From: Halomonas sp. LBP4
GTDB lineage: Bacteria; Pseudomonadota; Gammaproteobacteria; Pseudomonadales; Halomonadaceae
Direction: 5' to 3'
Assembly (NCBI RefSeq): GCF_003202205.1
Contig: NZ_PDOG01000008.1
Coordinates: 65,021-129,020, forward strand
Length of the DNA stretch: 64,000 bases
Under the pieces are notes generated by a model that saw only the letters and a program-made list of their open reading frames with translations, did no database searches and had not been told where the DNA came from. Positions within the stretch are counted from its first letter, which is position 1, and every line of letters begins with the position of its first letter. This document shows positions 8,984-17,321 of the stretch, piece by piece. The position numbers and the translations under genes are program-made.

Positions 8984-9574
8984 ATGACCGCCATCGACCA
9001 GAGCGCCGTCGAAACCCTGTTCACCAATGCCCGGACCCACAATGTCTGGAAGGACAAGAGTGTCAGTGAGCAGACGCTTCGTGAGCTCTACCACCTGATG
9101 CACTTCGGGCCCACCTCGATGAACTGCCAGCCACTTCGCGTGCTGTTCCTGAACAGCCAGGCGGCCAAGGAGCGGCTCAAGCCGGCCCTGATGCCCGGCA
9201 ACCAGGAGAAGACCATGAAGGCGCCCGTGGTGGCCGTGCTGGGCTACGACACCGAGTTCCACGAGCACCTGCCGCGCATGTTCGCCCACAACAAGGACGC
9301 CAAGTCGCTGTTCGAGGGAAAGACGGACTTCATCAACACCACGGCCTTCCGCAACAGCTCCATCCAGGGCGGGTATTTCATCCTGGCCGCGCGCTCGCTG
9401 GGGCTGGATACCGGCCCCATGTCCGGCTTCAACAATGCCGCCGTCGACGAGGAGTTCTTCCCCGATGGCAAGGTGAAGAGCAACTTCCTGTGCAGCCTCG
9501 GCTACGGCGATCATTCGTCGCTGTTCCCGCGTCAGGCACGGTTCGAGTTCGACGAGGTCTGTCGGATCCTCTGA
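8984..9574 (+). CDS. Nitroreductase-family FMN enzyme, RutE-like
   Basis: A 196-aa flavin reductase, the same length as E. coli RutE (malonic semialdehyde reductase). Family features are the N-terminal RTHNVWKDKSVSEQTLRELY, the SxNxQPxR stretch TSMNCQPLRVLF and the C-terminal LGYGDHSSLFPRQARFEFDEV. A TTG at 8960 is in frame, but AGAGGTA (8971-8977) places the start at the ATG 8984. As the last gene of the hydroxyquinol operon it may reduce a semialdehyde, a quinone or a nitro/imine intermediate; the reaction is not resolved. Confidence 0.85.
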   Translation: MTAIDQSAVETLFTNARTHNVWKDKSVSEQTLRELYHLMHFGPTSMNCQPLRVLFLNSQAAKERLKPALMPGNQEKTMKAPVVAVLGYDTEFHEHLPRMFAHNKDAKSLFEGKTDFINTTAFRNSSIQGGYFILAARSLGLDTGPMSGFNNAAVDEEFFPDGKVKSNFLCSLGYGDHSSLFPRQARFEFDEVCRIL

Positions 9575-9585
9575 CCGGGCCTGCT

Positions 9586-9658
9586 CAGCCGCCTCGGCCC
9601 ATCGAGGCGGCTGGGCACTTGCATGTTCCTCCGATTTGGGCCGTGATCTTCACGGCCC
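9586..9658 (+). terminator. Two tandem hairpins ending the hydroxyquinol operon
   Basis: A perfect 11-bp stem (CAGCCGCCTCG at 9586-9596 with its complement at 9603-9613) is followed 25 nt later by a perfect 9-bp stem (GGGCCGTGA at 9638-9646 with its complement at 9650-9658) and a short TTCTT tail. The second is the better terminator candidate. It sits before the ribosome site of the permease gene, so read-through regulation is also possible. Confidence 0.6.
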
Positions 9659-9684
9659 TTCTTATGTCAGATGGGAGCCTTCCC

Positions 9685-10422
9685 ATGGTGTACGACGCTC
9701 CGTTCGTGGCGTTGATGATCCTGGCCGTGCTGCTCACCGGCATCTCCAAGTCGGGTTTCGCCGGCGGTGTCGGGGTGGTGGCGGTGCCACTGATCTCGCT
9801 GAAGGCCAGCCCGGCCTTCGCCGTGGCCGTCATGTTGCCGCTGCTGATCGTGATGGATCTTTTCAGCCTCAAGGCCTGGTGGCGCCACCGCGTCGGTTCG
9901 CTGCTGTGGCTGATGTTTCCCCCGGCGGTGCTGGGGGTGGCGGTCGGCTACCTGACCTATGGTCTCTTCGATGAGGACCTGCTGAAGGTGCTGTTGGGGG
10001 TGTTCTCGATCCTGTTCGGCCTGTGGGGACTGCTCAAGCCCTTCCGCGGCCGCGTCATGCCGACCTGGGTCGGCGGACTGAGTGGCGGCATCGCAGGCTT
10101 CACCAGCTTCATCGCCCATGCCGGGGGGCCGCCGCTCAACGTCTACCTGCTGCAGCGCCGGCTCACCCGGGAGCAGTTCCTCGCCACCGCGGTGGTCTTC
10201 CTGGCCGCCACCAACCTGGTCAAGCTGGTGCCCTACGGCATGCTCGGCCTGCTGAATGTCGAGAACCTCACCATCGCGCTGTTGCTGATCCCGATGGCCT
10301 GGCTGGGGGTGCGCCTGGGGCTGGCCATACAGAAGCGGCTGAGTGGCGAGCTCTTCTTCCGGATCATCCTGACCCTGTTGATCCTGCTGGGCGTTCGGCT
10401 GATCGTCGACGGCTGGGGATAG
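9685..10422 (+). CDS. TauE/SafE-family permease
   Basis: About 245 aa with seven to eight hydrophobic segments and the family repeat signatures (LLTGISKSGFAGGVGVVAVPL near the N terminus, GGLSGGIAGFTSFIAHAGGPP in the middle). The family transports sulfite, sulfonates or organic anions across the inner membrane. An in-frame ATG at 9664 exists, but GGGAG at 9673-9677 favours the ATG at 9685, which also gives the usual family length. It may export or import an anion linked to the neighbouring catabolic operon; the substrate is not known. Confidence 0.83.
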   Translation: MVYDAPFVALMILAVLLTGISKSGFAGGVGVVAVPLISLKASPAFAVAVMLPLLIVMDLFSLKAWWRHRVGSLLWLMFPPAVLGVAVGYLTYGLFDEDLLKVLLGVFSILFGLWGLLKPFRGRVMPTWVGGLSGGIAGFTSFIAHAGGPPLNVYLLQRRLTREQFLATAVVFLAATNLVKLVPYGMLGLLNVENLTIALLLIPMAWLGVRLGLAIQKRLSGELFFRIILTLLILLGVRLIVDGWG

Positions 10423-10502
10423 CCGCGTTGCCATCGCGTTTGCTGCCAGGCGTGCGGCGGCGCTATCTTGGTGCATCACCCTGTCCCTGCTCCGAGGCGA
10501 AC

Positions 10503-12275
10503 ATGAGTGACCTCCCCGACGAGAGCCATCCGGAGGGCCCCTATGACAGACTGTCGCAGAGGCCGGTGCCAAGGCTCTCCAATACCGAGTTCGCCCGCTT
10601 CCTCGACTTCATCGAGAAGTTCGAGGACGAGACGGAGCATGAGCTCTCCATGGCCAATGGCTACCGGGAGATGCGCATGATGCTCCACCTCATGCGCAAC
10701 CATCTGGCCGGTCGACTGACGACGCCCACCTCGCTCGCGGATGCCTCGGGGCTCTCCTACGGTACCGCCAAGCGCGGGATCGAGAGCATCATCCAGCGCG
10801 GGCTGATCCTGTCACGCCCCAGGACGAAATCGGGCAAGACGGTATCGCTGCACCCCTCGCCGATGATGATCGACGAGTGGGAGGCTTATGCACACCGGAT
10901 CAAGGGCCTCCTGGGTCCCCTGTTCGGGGTGGATCCGGCGTCGGACTCCGGCCGCCGGATCTTCCTCGGCGCTGCCGAGGCGGGCCGCGTGATCTCGACG
11001 CCGGCGGTACTCTCGGCGCGACTCGAACTGAAGGGTGGGCTGCGTGTGCTGGCTCATGCCGACCCCACCTTCATGGCGATGCACAATCTGAAGCGGCAAC
11101 TGGAATCGATCTTCGGCCTGGAGATCAGGAACAAGGCCAAGTCGATCGACGGCCTGCTCGAGGAGATCCTCGACAATGCCCGGCAGGCGAAGTCGCGTTA
11201 TGACCTCGTGGCCTGTGACCTTCCCTGGTTCGGCGAGCTGGCGTCGAGGGAGATGCTGATGCCGCTCGATTCGCTGATTGAACGGGACGCCTACGACCTG
11301 TCCGATTTCCATCCCGTCGCCATCCAGAGTTCCGGTTATGCCGGCAAGCAGTACGGTATTCCGGTCCAGACGACACCGGAACTGCTCTGTTACCGGAAGG
11401 ATATCCTCGAGCGAGCACAGCTCGAGCCCCCGACGACGACCGAGGATCTGGTCAAGGTGGCCAGGCGACTCCATGACCCCGCCAGGGGGCAATACGGCAT
11501 CGCCTGGAATGCCGCGCGCGGCACGCCGCTGGGCCATACCTTCAGTTTCCTGATGGCCAAGTTCGGCCAGCCGATCATCAATCTGCGCCCCTGCGAGGGT
11601 GGCTATGATTACCAGCAGGCGTCCGGGGAAGAGCTGCGGCCGATGTTCCAGTCGGATGCGGCCTTCCGGGCCTGCGAGTATATGCTGGATATCCTGAAAT
11701 ACTCGCCACCCAATATCCTCAACATGGCCTGGTACGAGCGTGCCCAGTCCTATGCCGCCGGCAAATCCTGCATGGCCTACTGCTATACACTGCTGGCCCC
11801 GCTCATCGAGTTCGATCGGGAGTCACCGGCCTGGGGACAGACCGGTTATCTGCCGCACCCCATCGGCAACCATGGCCGCCCGATCACCCCGATTGGGGGC
11901 TATGCGCTGGCCATTCCGGCCAATCTCTCGGAGGAGCGGATCGAGGACGCCTGGACGGCCCTGCGTCACCTGACCTCGCCCAACATGTCCAAGCTCTATA
12001 TCATGAACGGCAGCCTGGTGACGCCGCGCTTCAGCGTCAGCCAGGACCCGGAGGTCTCGGCGCTGTCGCCACTGATCGAGATCGTGGATGGCATGGCGAG
12101 GAAGGACATCCTGCAGGCCTGGCCGCGCCCCCCGGTGCCGGGCATCACCGACCTGATCAGCATTGCCGGGCACGAGATCTTCGAGGTGCTGGACGGGCGC
12201 CGCTCCATCAAGAAGGCCCTGTCCATGGCGCAGGACAGGGCCGATCGGGTGATGCGTGGCAGGGGATACTACTGA
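10503..12275 (+). CDS. Fused regulator: winged-helix DNA-binding domain plus ABC solute-binding-protein domain
   Basis: A 590-aa protein without signal peptide or transmembrane segment. Residues about 50-125 look like a MarR-type winged helix (SLADASGLSYGTAKRGIESIIQRGLILS). From about residue 175 to the end it resembles an extracellular type 1 solute-binding protein of the MalE kind: LRVLAHADPTF at the start of lobe 1, YDLVACDLPWFGELA, YGIPVQTTPELLCYRKDIL, and ITPIGGYALAIPANLSEERIEDAW. The natural reading is a one-component transcription factor that uses a recruited periplasmic-binding fold as ligand sensor, in the way LacI and LysR use other binding folds. Position next to the hydroxyquinol operon suggests that operon as target. 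Confidence 0.8.
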   Translation: MSDLPDESHPEGPYDRLSQRPVPRLSNTEFARFLDFIEKFEDETEHELSMANGYREMRMMLHLMRNHLAGRLTTPTSLADASGLSYGTAKRGIESIIQRGLILSRPRTKSGKTVSLHPSPMMIDEWEAYAHRIKGLLGPLFGVDPASDSGRRIFLGAAEAGRVISTPAVLSARLELKGGLRVLAHADPTFMAMHNLKRQLESIFGLEIRNKAKSIDGLLEEILDNARQAKSRYDLVACDLPWFGELASREMLMPLDSLIERDAYDLSDFHPVAIQSSGYAGKQYGIPVQTTPELLCYRKDILERAQLEPPTTTEDLVKVARRLHDPARGQYGIAWNAARGTPLGHTFSFLMAKFGQPIINLRPCEGGYDYQQASGEELRPMFQSDAAFRACEYMLDILKYSPPNILNMAWYERAQSYAAGKSCMAYCYTLLAPLIEFDRESPAWGQTGYLPHPIGNHGRPITPIGGYALAIPANLSEERIEDAWTALRHLTSPNMSKLYIMNGSLVTPRFSVSQDPEVSALSPLIEIVDGMARKDILQAWPRPPVPGITDLISIAGHEIFEVLDGRRSIKKALSMAQDRADRVMRGRGYY

Positions 12276-12276
12276 T

Positions 12277-12298
12277 CCACCGGCCGGGTTGCCGGTGG
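12277..12298. terminator. Hairpin between convergent genes
   Basis: CCACCGGC (12277-12284) pairs with GCCGGTGG (12291-12298) around a 6-nt loop, directly after the stop of the fused regulator and just before the 3' end of the opposing SDR gene. It probably serves as a bidirectional terminator; no T-run is present. Confidence 0.5.
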
Positions 12299-12300
12299 CG

Positions 12301-13104
12301 TCACTGCAGGATCATGCCGCCGTCGATCATCAGCAGCTGGCCGGTCATGTAGTCCGACTCCGGGCTGGCCAGGAAGGAGGCGGTACCGACCACATCTGCC
12401 GGGTAGGAGTAGCGCTTCATCAGGATCATCTTCTCGGCGAGCTCGTCCATGGACTGGCCCTGCTTGTCGAACTTGCCGATGCTGACCAGGTCCTTGTCGA
12501 GCTGCTCCCACAGCTCGGTGCGCACGACGCCGGGGCCATAGCCGTTGACGGTGATGTTGTGGTCGACCAGCGCCTTGGCGCCACCGTTGATCATGGCCAG
12601 TACGGCGTGCTTGCTGCACGAATAGGGGACCACGTCATCGAAGGCCTGGCGGGACAGGATGGAACCGACATTGATGATCTTGTAGGGGCCACTCTCCTTG
12701 CCCTGGTCGATCATCTGCTTGGCGGCTTCCTGCATGCCGATCAGGCAGCCCAGCGCATTGACGTCCATGATCTGGTGCCAGTTATCCTCGGTGATATCGA
12801 GGAACATCAGCGGCTTGTTGATGCCGGCGTTGTTGACCATGACATTGAGGCTGCCGAAGGCCTCGACGGTGGCCTGCACGGCCGCCTTCATCTGCTCACG
12901 CTCGGTGACATCGAGCTTGATCGCGATGGCCTTGCCGCCCCTGTCGGTGATGCGCTTGACGACTTCCTCGCACCCTTCGAGGTTGAGGTCGGCGACGCAG
13001 ACATTGGCGCCCTGTTCGGCATAATGCTCGGCGACAGCGGCACCCATGCCACGCGCGGCGCCGGTGATCAGGCAGTTCTTTCCCTCGAGACGAGTCTTGT
13101 CCAT
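12301..13104 (-). CDS. Short-chain dehydrogenase/reductase
   Basis: A 267-aa classical SDR. The cofactor motif is TGAARGMGAAVAEH, the NNAG motif is present (MVNNAGINKP), and the catalytic triad is in INVGSILSRQAFDDVVPYSCSKHAV (Ser, Tyr, Lys). An AGGAGGTGACACC sequence upstream of the ATG on the minus strand is a strong ribosome site. It stands alone, transcribed towards the fused regulator, and its substrate is not evident; acetoin/butanediol-type or sugar alcohol reductases are close in pattern. Confidence 0.85.
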   Translation of the reverse strand: MDKTRLEGKNCLITGAARGMGAAVAEHYAEQGANVCVADLNLEGCEEVVKRITDRGGKAIAIKLDVTEREQMKAAVQATVEAFGSLNVMVNNAGINKPLMFLDITEDNWHQIMDVNALGCLIGMQEAAKQMIDQGKESGPYKIINVGSILSRQAFDDVVPYSCSKHAVLAMINGGAKALVDHNITVNGYGPGVVRTELWEQLDKDLVSIGKFDKQGQSMDELAEKMILMKRYSYPADVVGTASFLASPESDYMTGQLLMIDGGMILQ

Positions 13105-13419
13105 GGTGTCACCTCCTGGTGTTGTTGTGGAAGAGTCAACGGCGAAGGCCGCGTTGTTTCCGGGTTCTGTTTGTCAGGCATCGAACCTGAAAGGCAGTGC
13201 TGCCGTGCTGTGCTACTGCGGGAAAAGTCAGGCAACGAATCGGTCGTCTCTGCCTTGCAGAACCACATTGTCTGCATGGTCGTGGGGAAGTGACAGTTGG
13301 CATGCCAGCCATTCTGGCCAGATTGGATGTTTTGATGAGGCTGTCGCCATCGAGCTATTGCCGGTATAACGAGCCTTGTCGGCAATGAAGTGCCTGAATA
13401 GGTGATCCGGAACGGTGGC
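13105..13419. other. Intergenic stretch without recognisable gene
   Basis: This stretch lies upstream of the minus-strand SDR and downstream of the HAD gene. It must hold the SDR promoter and 5' leader. I see no conserved coding frame, no strong hairpin with T-tract and none of the operator motifs found elsewhere in the window. Confidence 0.5.
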
Positions 13420-14097
13420 TCACAGCCTCGCCAGGGCGGCCTCCAGGCCGGTCAGGTCGACGGTGGTGACGACATCGCTCGGGAAGGGGGAGGCCGCTGG
13501 GTCGGCGGTCACGCCGACGAAGAGGGTGGCGTTGGAGCGGGCCGCCCGGTAGTCGTTGTAGGAGTCGCCGATCATCACCGTGTCGCGGGCGGCATGCCGG
13601 TGGCGGGCCAGCAGGTTGCGCAGAGCGGTGACCTTGTCCGGCGGCGCCCCGATCACCTCGCGGAAATAGCCGGCCAGGCCCCGGCGCGCGACGATCGTCC
13701 TGAGTTCGGGCTCGGGGGTGGCGGAGAGCAGGTAGAGCGGCAGGTGGCCCTGCCAGCGTTCCAGGAACTCGAGTGCGCCGGGAATCGCCGGGGCGTCCAG
13801 CAGGCGCTGCTCCACGCTGGCCTTGAAGCGCCGGCAGAGCGCCTGGATGCGAGCCTCTCCGGCCTCGCGGCCGAGGATATGCCCCTCGATGTGGCGGAAC
13901 TTGACCTCTCGCGGCTGGCCGCCGCGGCGGCTGAGGTAGGCGGCCACGGCACGCCGGCTCTCCTCCGGCTCGTCGTCGTAGAGCTCGGCGAAGGCCTGGC
14001 GCTTGAGGGTCGCCGAGTCGAGAATCACGCCGTCGAAGTCGAAGACCAGCACGCTTCCGGGGCCGGGGGCGGTGTCGTTCACTGGCTCGCTCCACAT
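13420..14097 (-). CDS. HAD-superfamily hydrolase (phosphatase-like)
   Basis: About 225 aa with HAD motif I FDFDGVILDS (nucleophile Asp), motif II in LYLLSATP, a lysine in PPDKVTAL and motif IV in TVMIGDSYNDYRAA. The cap between motifs I and II is helical, as in beta-phosphoglucomutase/phosphoglycolate phosphatase relatives. Alternative starts (TTG 14106, ATG 14097) change only a few residues. It lies downstream of the TctCBA genes but is separated from them by a hairpin, so its link to transport is loose. The substrate is unknown. Confidence 0.82.
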   Translation of the reverse strand: MWSEPVNDTAPGPGSVLVFDFDGVILDSATLKRQAFAELYDDEPEESRRAVAAYLSRRGGQPREVKFRHIEGHILGREAGEARIQALCRRFKASVEQRLLDAPAIPGALEFLERWQGHLPLYLLSATPEPELRTIVARRGLAGYFREVIGAPPDKVTALRNLLARHRHAARDTVMIGDSYNDYRAARSNATLFVGVTADPAASPFPSDVVTTVDLTGLEAALARL

Positions 14098-14111
14098 CTG
14101 CACCAACAGGA

Positions 14112-14132
14112 ACGCGGCCCGGTGGGCCGCGT
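14112..14132 (-). terminator. Terminator after tctA (minus strand)
   Basis: ACGCGGCCC (14112-14120) and GGGCCGCGT (14124-14132) form a 9-bp stem with a 3-nt loop. Read on the minus strand it follows the tctA stop codon and is trailed by TTCCTGTT, fitting a Rho-independent terminator of the tctCBA operon. Confidence 0.6.
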
Positions 14133-14152
14133 CGTTGCCGTGGGGTGAGGCA

Positions 14153-15655
14153 TCAGTTTCGCTGGAATTGGCTCGTCAGCCAAGTCTTGGCCGGTGTCTG
14201 GCCCAGCAGGACCAGCGCGATCACGGTGGTCAGCACCAGCGACAACGGGTTGGTCACCAGCGCCAGCAGGAACTGGCCACCGCTGTCGCCCACCGAGGAC
14301 ATCGCCTGGCGATAGGTCTCGTCGAGCAGCGGCCCGAGGATCACGCCGAGGATGACGGGGCCCATCTGGAAGCCGAACACCTTCAGCCAGTAGCCCAGGA
14401 TGCCGAAGCCCAGCATCCAGTAGACTTCCGTCATATTGCTGTTGATGGAGTAGGTGCCCACCACGCAGAGCACCAGGATCAACGGAATCAGCAGCGCCTT
14501 GGGGACCTCGACCACCTTGGAGAAGACCTTGATGCCGGTGAGGCCGAAGATCAGCAGGAAGATGTTGGCCAGTGCCAGGTTGCCCACGGTGAACCAGAAG
14601 ATGTGCGGGGTCTCGATCATCAGCATGGGGCCGGGATTGAGGCCGTGGATGACCAGGGCGCCGAGGATTACCGCGGTCACCGCATCGCCGGGCATCCCCA
14701 GGGTCAGCATCGGCACATAGGCCCCGCCCACGGCGGCGTTGTTGGCGGTCTCGGGCGCCACCAGGCCCTCGTAGGCACCCTCGCCGAAGGGGCTGGAGGG
14801 GTTCTTGACGGTACGCTTGGCATGGTCGTAGGCGAACAGCGAGGCGATGTCGCCCCCGGTGCCGGGCAGGGCGCCCACGATGACACCGATGATAGAGGTG
14901 CGTATGGAGAGCGGCAGGTACTTCAGCACCATGCTCAGCGGCGGGATGATCTTGTCGACCTTCTGCTTGATCGGCACCTTGGTCAGGTTGTGCAACTGGT
15001 AGAAGGCCTCGGCCACGCCGAACAGACCGATCATTACCACTACATAATGGATGCCGCCGAGCAGCTCCATGCTGCCCATGGTCAGGCGAGGCTGGGCGGT
15101 GACCATGTCCATGCCCACCAGGCCGATACTGGCCCCCAGGGCCACCGAAAAGATGCCCCGGGCCAACGACTTGCCGGAGAGGGTGCTGACCAGCAGCAGG
15201 CCGAGCACGGCGATCAGGAAGTAGTCGCGCGGGGCGAACTCCAGCGCCATGTCGGCGAGGAAGGGGGCGCTGCCGGCCAGGACCAGGGTGCCCAGCAGGC
15301 CGCCGATCACCGACATCACGGTACTCAGCCCGATGGCCTGGCCCGCCTCGCCGCGCTGGGCCAGGGGATAGCCGTCGAAGGCGGTGACCACCGCCGAGGG
15401 GGCGCCGGGGATGTTGAGCAGGATGGCGGTGCGCGAGCCGCCATAGACGCCCCCCACATAGATGCCCACCATCAGGGCCAGGGCATTGTTGATGTCCCAG
15501 GAAAAGGTGAAGGAGATCAGGATCGAGGCGGCCATGGTCACGGAGAGACCGGGAATCGCGCCGACGTAGATCCCGGCCAGGGTGCCCAGCGCCGTCAGCA
15601 GCAGCAGCTGAGGATCCAGCCAGGCCATGAGCAGAAAGGAAAACGTATCACTCAT
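14153..15655 (-). CDS. tctA: Tripartite tricarboxylate transporter large permease TctA
   Basis: A 500-aa membrane protein with about eleven to twelve hydrophobic segments. The N-terminal TctA signature is clear: GAIPGLSVTMAASILISFTF, then GGVYGGSRTAILLNIPGAPSAVVTAFDGYPLAQRGEAGQA. The family imports organic acids (citrate, and in many bacteria aromatic or hydroaromatic acids) together with the small TctB subunit and a TctC binding protein. It is the only complete TctA/TctB pair in the window, although four TctC proteins are encoded. Facing the quinate/shikimate operon, it is the best candidate importer for quinate, shikimate or protocatechuate. Confidence 0.92.
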   Translation of the reverse strand: MSDTFSFLLMAWLDPQLLLLTALGTLAGIYVGAIPGLSVTMAASILISFTFSWDINNALALMVGIYVGGVYGGSRTAILLNIPGAPSAVVTAFDGYPLAQRGEAGQAIGLSTVMSVIGGLLGTLVLAGSAPFLADMALEFAPRDYFLIAVLGLLLVSTLSGKSLARGIFSVALGASIGLVGMDMVTAQPRLTMGSMELLGGIHYVVVMIGLFGVAEAFYQLHNLTKVPIKQKVDKIIPPLSMVLKYLPLSIRTSIIGVIVGALPGTGGDIASLFAYDHAKRTVKNPSSPFGEGAYEGLVAPETANNAAVGGAYVPMLTLGMPGDAVTAVILGALVIHGLNPGPMLMIETPHIFWFTVGNLALANIFLLIFGLTGIKVFSKVVEVPKALLIPLILVLCVVGTYSINSNMTEVYWMLGFGILGYWLKVFGFQMGPVILGVILGPLLDETYRQAMSSVGDSGGQFLLALVTNPLSLVLTTVIALVLLGQTPAKTWLTSQFQRN

Positions 15656-15670
15656 CAGGAGCCTCGGGGG

Positions 15671-16147
15671 TCAGGGGAGATAGACGCGGAACACCAGGGT
15701 GAACAGGGCATAGATCACCGCGATGGCCACGGCCGAGATGATCAGCGAGCTCACCACCCGGCCATGACGGAAGTAGATGAAGGTCACGGCCAGGAAGAGG
15801 TAGGTGCTGACATAGAAGCTCGCCCAGACGATGGCGGCCAGGTAGGCCACGGCGAGGAAGGTGAACACCACGATATGCGGCTGGAAGTGCTCGTGGAGGA
15901 AGACCTGGGCCTCGTGGAGCGCATTGCGGATCCGAGGATCGCGCCGCTTGCGGCGATGGCTGACCAGGATCACCACCGACGAGGCCAGCATCACCAGCGC
16001 CAGACCGACCGGGAAGGAGCCTGGCGAGTTGACGGAGGGAATCCCGTCGATGCGATAGGCCTCGAGCAGCACGCCGATGCTGAACAGCAGCAGCAGCCAG
16101 TCGAAGACCTTCTCTCCTGGCTGGACACGCTCGAATTTCTGGCTCAT
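15671..16147 (-). CDS. tctB: Tripartite tricarboxylate transporter small permease TctB
   Basis: A 158-aa membrane protein with four hydrophobic segments separated by a positively charged loop (SHRRKRRDPRIRNALHEAQ). Size, topology and position between tctC and tctA identify it, since TctB sequences are poorly conserved. It lies 15 nt upstream of tctA in the same operon. Confidence 0.85.
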   Translation of the reverse strand: MSQKFERVQPGEKVFDWLLLLFSIGVLLEAYRIDGIPSVNSPGSFPVGLALVMLASSVVILVSHRRKRRDPRIRNALHEAQVFLHEHFQPHIVVFTFLAVAYLAAIVWASFYVSTYLFLAVTFIYFRHGRVVSSLIISAVAIAVIYALFTLVFRVYLP

Positions 16148-16207
16148 GTCATGACTCCGGGGGAGCCCGGCCTGTGCCCGGCCTCCCCGTCAAGTGGGCA
16201 TTGGGGG

Positions 16208-17215
16208 TCAGGGGCGCGGGATGCCCAGCTCCTCGGGGGTGGCCTCGAGCGTCTCGGCATCCGCCTCGTACATGGCCCAGGCGGTCACCGACTGCCAGTT
16301 GTCCAGGTACTGTTCGGCCGCCTCGCCGTTGAGGTTGAGCACTTCGGCGCCGAAGTTCTGCATGAAGTCGCCGAACTCCTGGTTGGCCACCGCCTGCTCG
16401 TAGGCCTCTTCCAGGGTGGCCTTGATGTCGTCCGGGGTGTCCTGGTGGACGAAGACGCCCCAGAACGGCCCCCACGGCAGGAAGGACTCGATGTCCGGCA
16501 GCGCCTGGGTGATCGGCGGCACACCCGGCAGCGCCTCGATCTCTTCCTTGGTCAGCACGGCCAGGCCCTTCATCTTGCCGCTGCGGATCTGCTCGCCGAC
16601 GGCGGCCAGGCTCAGCGGCATGAAGTCGATATGACCGCCCAGCATGGCGGTGATGCCGGGGCCGTCGCCGCCGAAGGTGACATTGCGCACGTCGAGCTCG
16701 TCCACGGCGTTGACCATGGCCAGCACGGTGCTCGGCAGGCCGCCGGCACCGGTCCCGCCCATCCGCAGCTCACCCGGGTTCGCCTTCGCATGTTCCAGCA
16801 GGTCGGCAAGGCTGTCGAAGGGGCTGTCGGCGGGTGCGGCGATCACCACCAGACCCTGGCCGATGATGTTGACGGTGTGCATGTCGTCATAGCTGAAGTC
16901 GGCCAGGCCCATCAACTGGTAGAGCTGCGGGTTCTCGGCGCCATACAGCAAGTTGTAGCCATCGGCACGCTGACGCATGACGTGGTTCATGCCGATCACG
17001 CCGGTACCGCCCGGACGGTTGGTCAGCACCACCGTGGTATCGAGGATCTCCTCGACATGGGGGGTCAGGCTGCGGGCCACGTTGTCGGTGGCACCACCGG
17101 CCCCCCACTGGATGGTGGCCTGGATATTGCGCTCGGGATACTCGGCCAGGGCGTTGCCGGCCATGGCCAGAGAGCCGACGGCGACGGCGAGGCTGGTGAG
17201 AAGCGGTTTGAACAT
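16208..17215 (-). CDS. tctC: Tripartite tricarboxylate transporter binding protein TctC (Bug family)
   Basis: A 335-aa periplasmic receptor with a signal peptide ending near GNALA|EYPERNI. Family landmarks are IQWGAGGATDNVARSL, NRPGGTGVIGMNHVM and GDGPGITAMLGGHIDFMPLSL. GGAGGATT precedes the ATG. It heads the tctCBA operon and is divergent from quiC across a regulatory region with several inverted and direct repeats. The orphan TctC proteins at 23.1, 33.5 and 39.5 kb are close paralogues, sharing the AEYPER/WGAGG start and the IPRP-type end. Confidence 0.92.
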   Translation of the reverse strand: MFKPLLTSLAVAVGSLAMAGNALAEYPERNIQATIQWGAGGATDNVARSLTPHVEEILDTTVVLTNRPGGTGVIGMNHVMRQRADGYNLLYGAENPQLYQLMGLADFSYDDMHTVNIIGQGLVVIAAPADSPFDSLADLLEHAKANPGELRMGGTGAGGLPSTVLAMVNAVDELDVRNVTFGGDGPGITAMLGGHIDFMPLSLAAVGEQIRSGKMKGLAVLTKEEIEALPGVPPITQALPDIESFLPWGPFWGVFVHQDTPDDIKATLEEAYEQAVANQEFGDFMQNFGAEVLNLNGEAAEQYLDNWQSVTAWAMYEADAETLEATPEELGIPRP

Positions 17216-17293
17216 GGGGAATCCTCCGGACTCGTGTTGTTGGTCTGCCTGCGGGCAGCGGTCCTCGTGTTCTGGGACCAGGGGCTCAATTGC

Positions 17294-17308
17294 GTTCGAT
17301 AGTCGAAC
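17294..17308. promoter_or_regulatory. PcaR-like operator GTTCGATAGTCGAAC
   Basis: A 15-bp inverted repeat (GTTCGA-TAG-TCGAAC) in the tctC/quiC divergent region, about 80 nt upstream of tctC. It closely resembles the 15-bp Pseudomonas PcaR site GTTCGATAATCGCAC as I recall it, and matches the boxes before pcaB (47619) and pcaI (49144 and 49163) in this window. Confidence 0.65.
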
Positions 17309-17321
17309 TAAAGTGCTTGTT

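Noticed and set aside
14003..17302. A 1099-codon open frame on the plus strand
   Set aside because: It is antisense to tctA, tctB and tctC, has the His/Gln/Asp-rich composition typical of shadows of high-GC genes, and no family motif.
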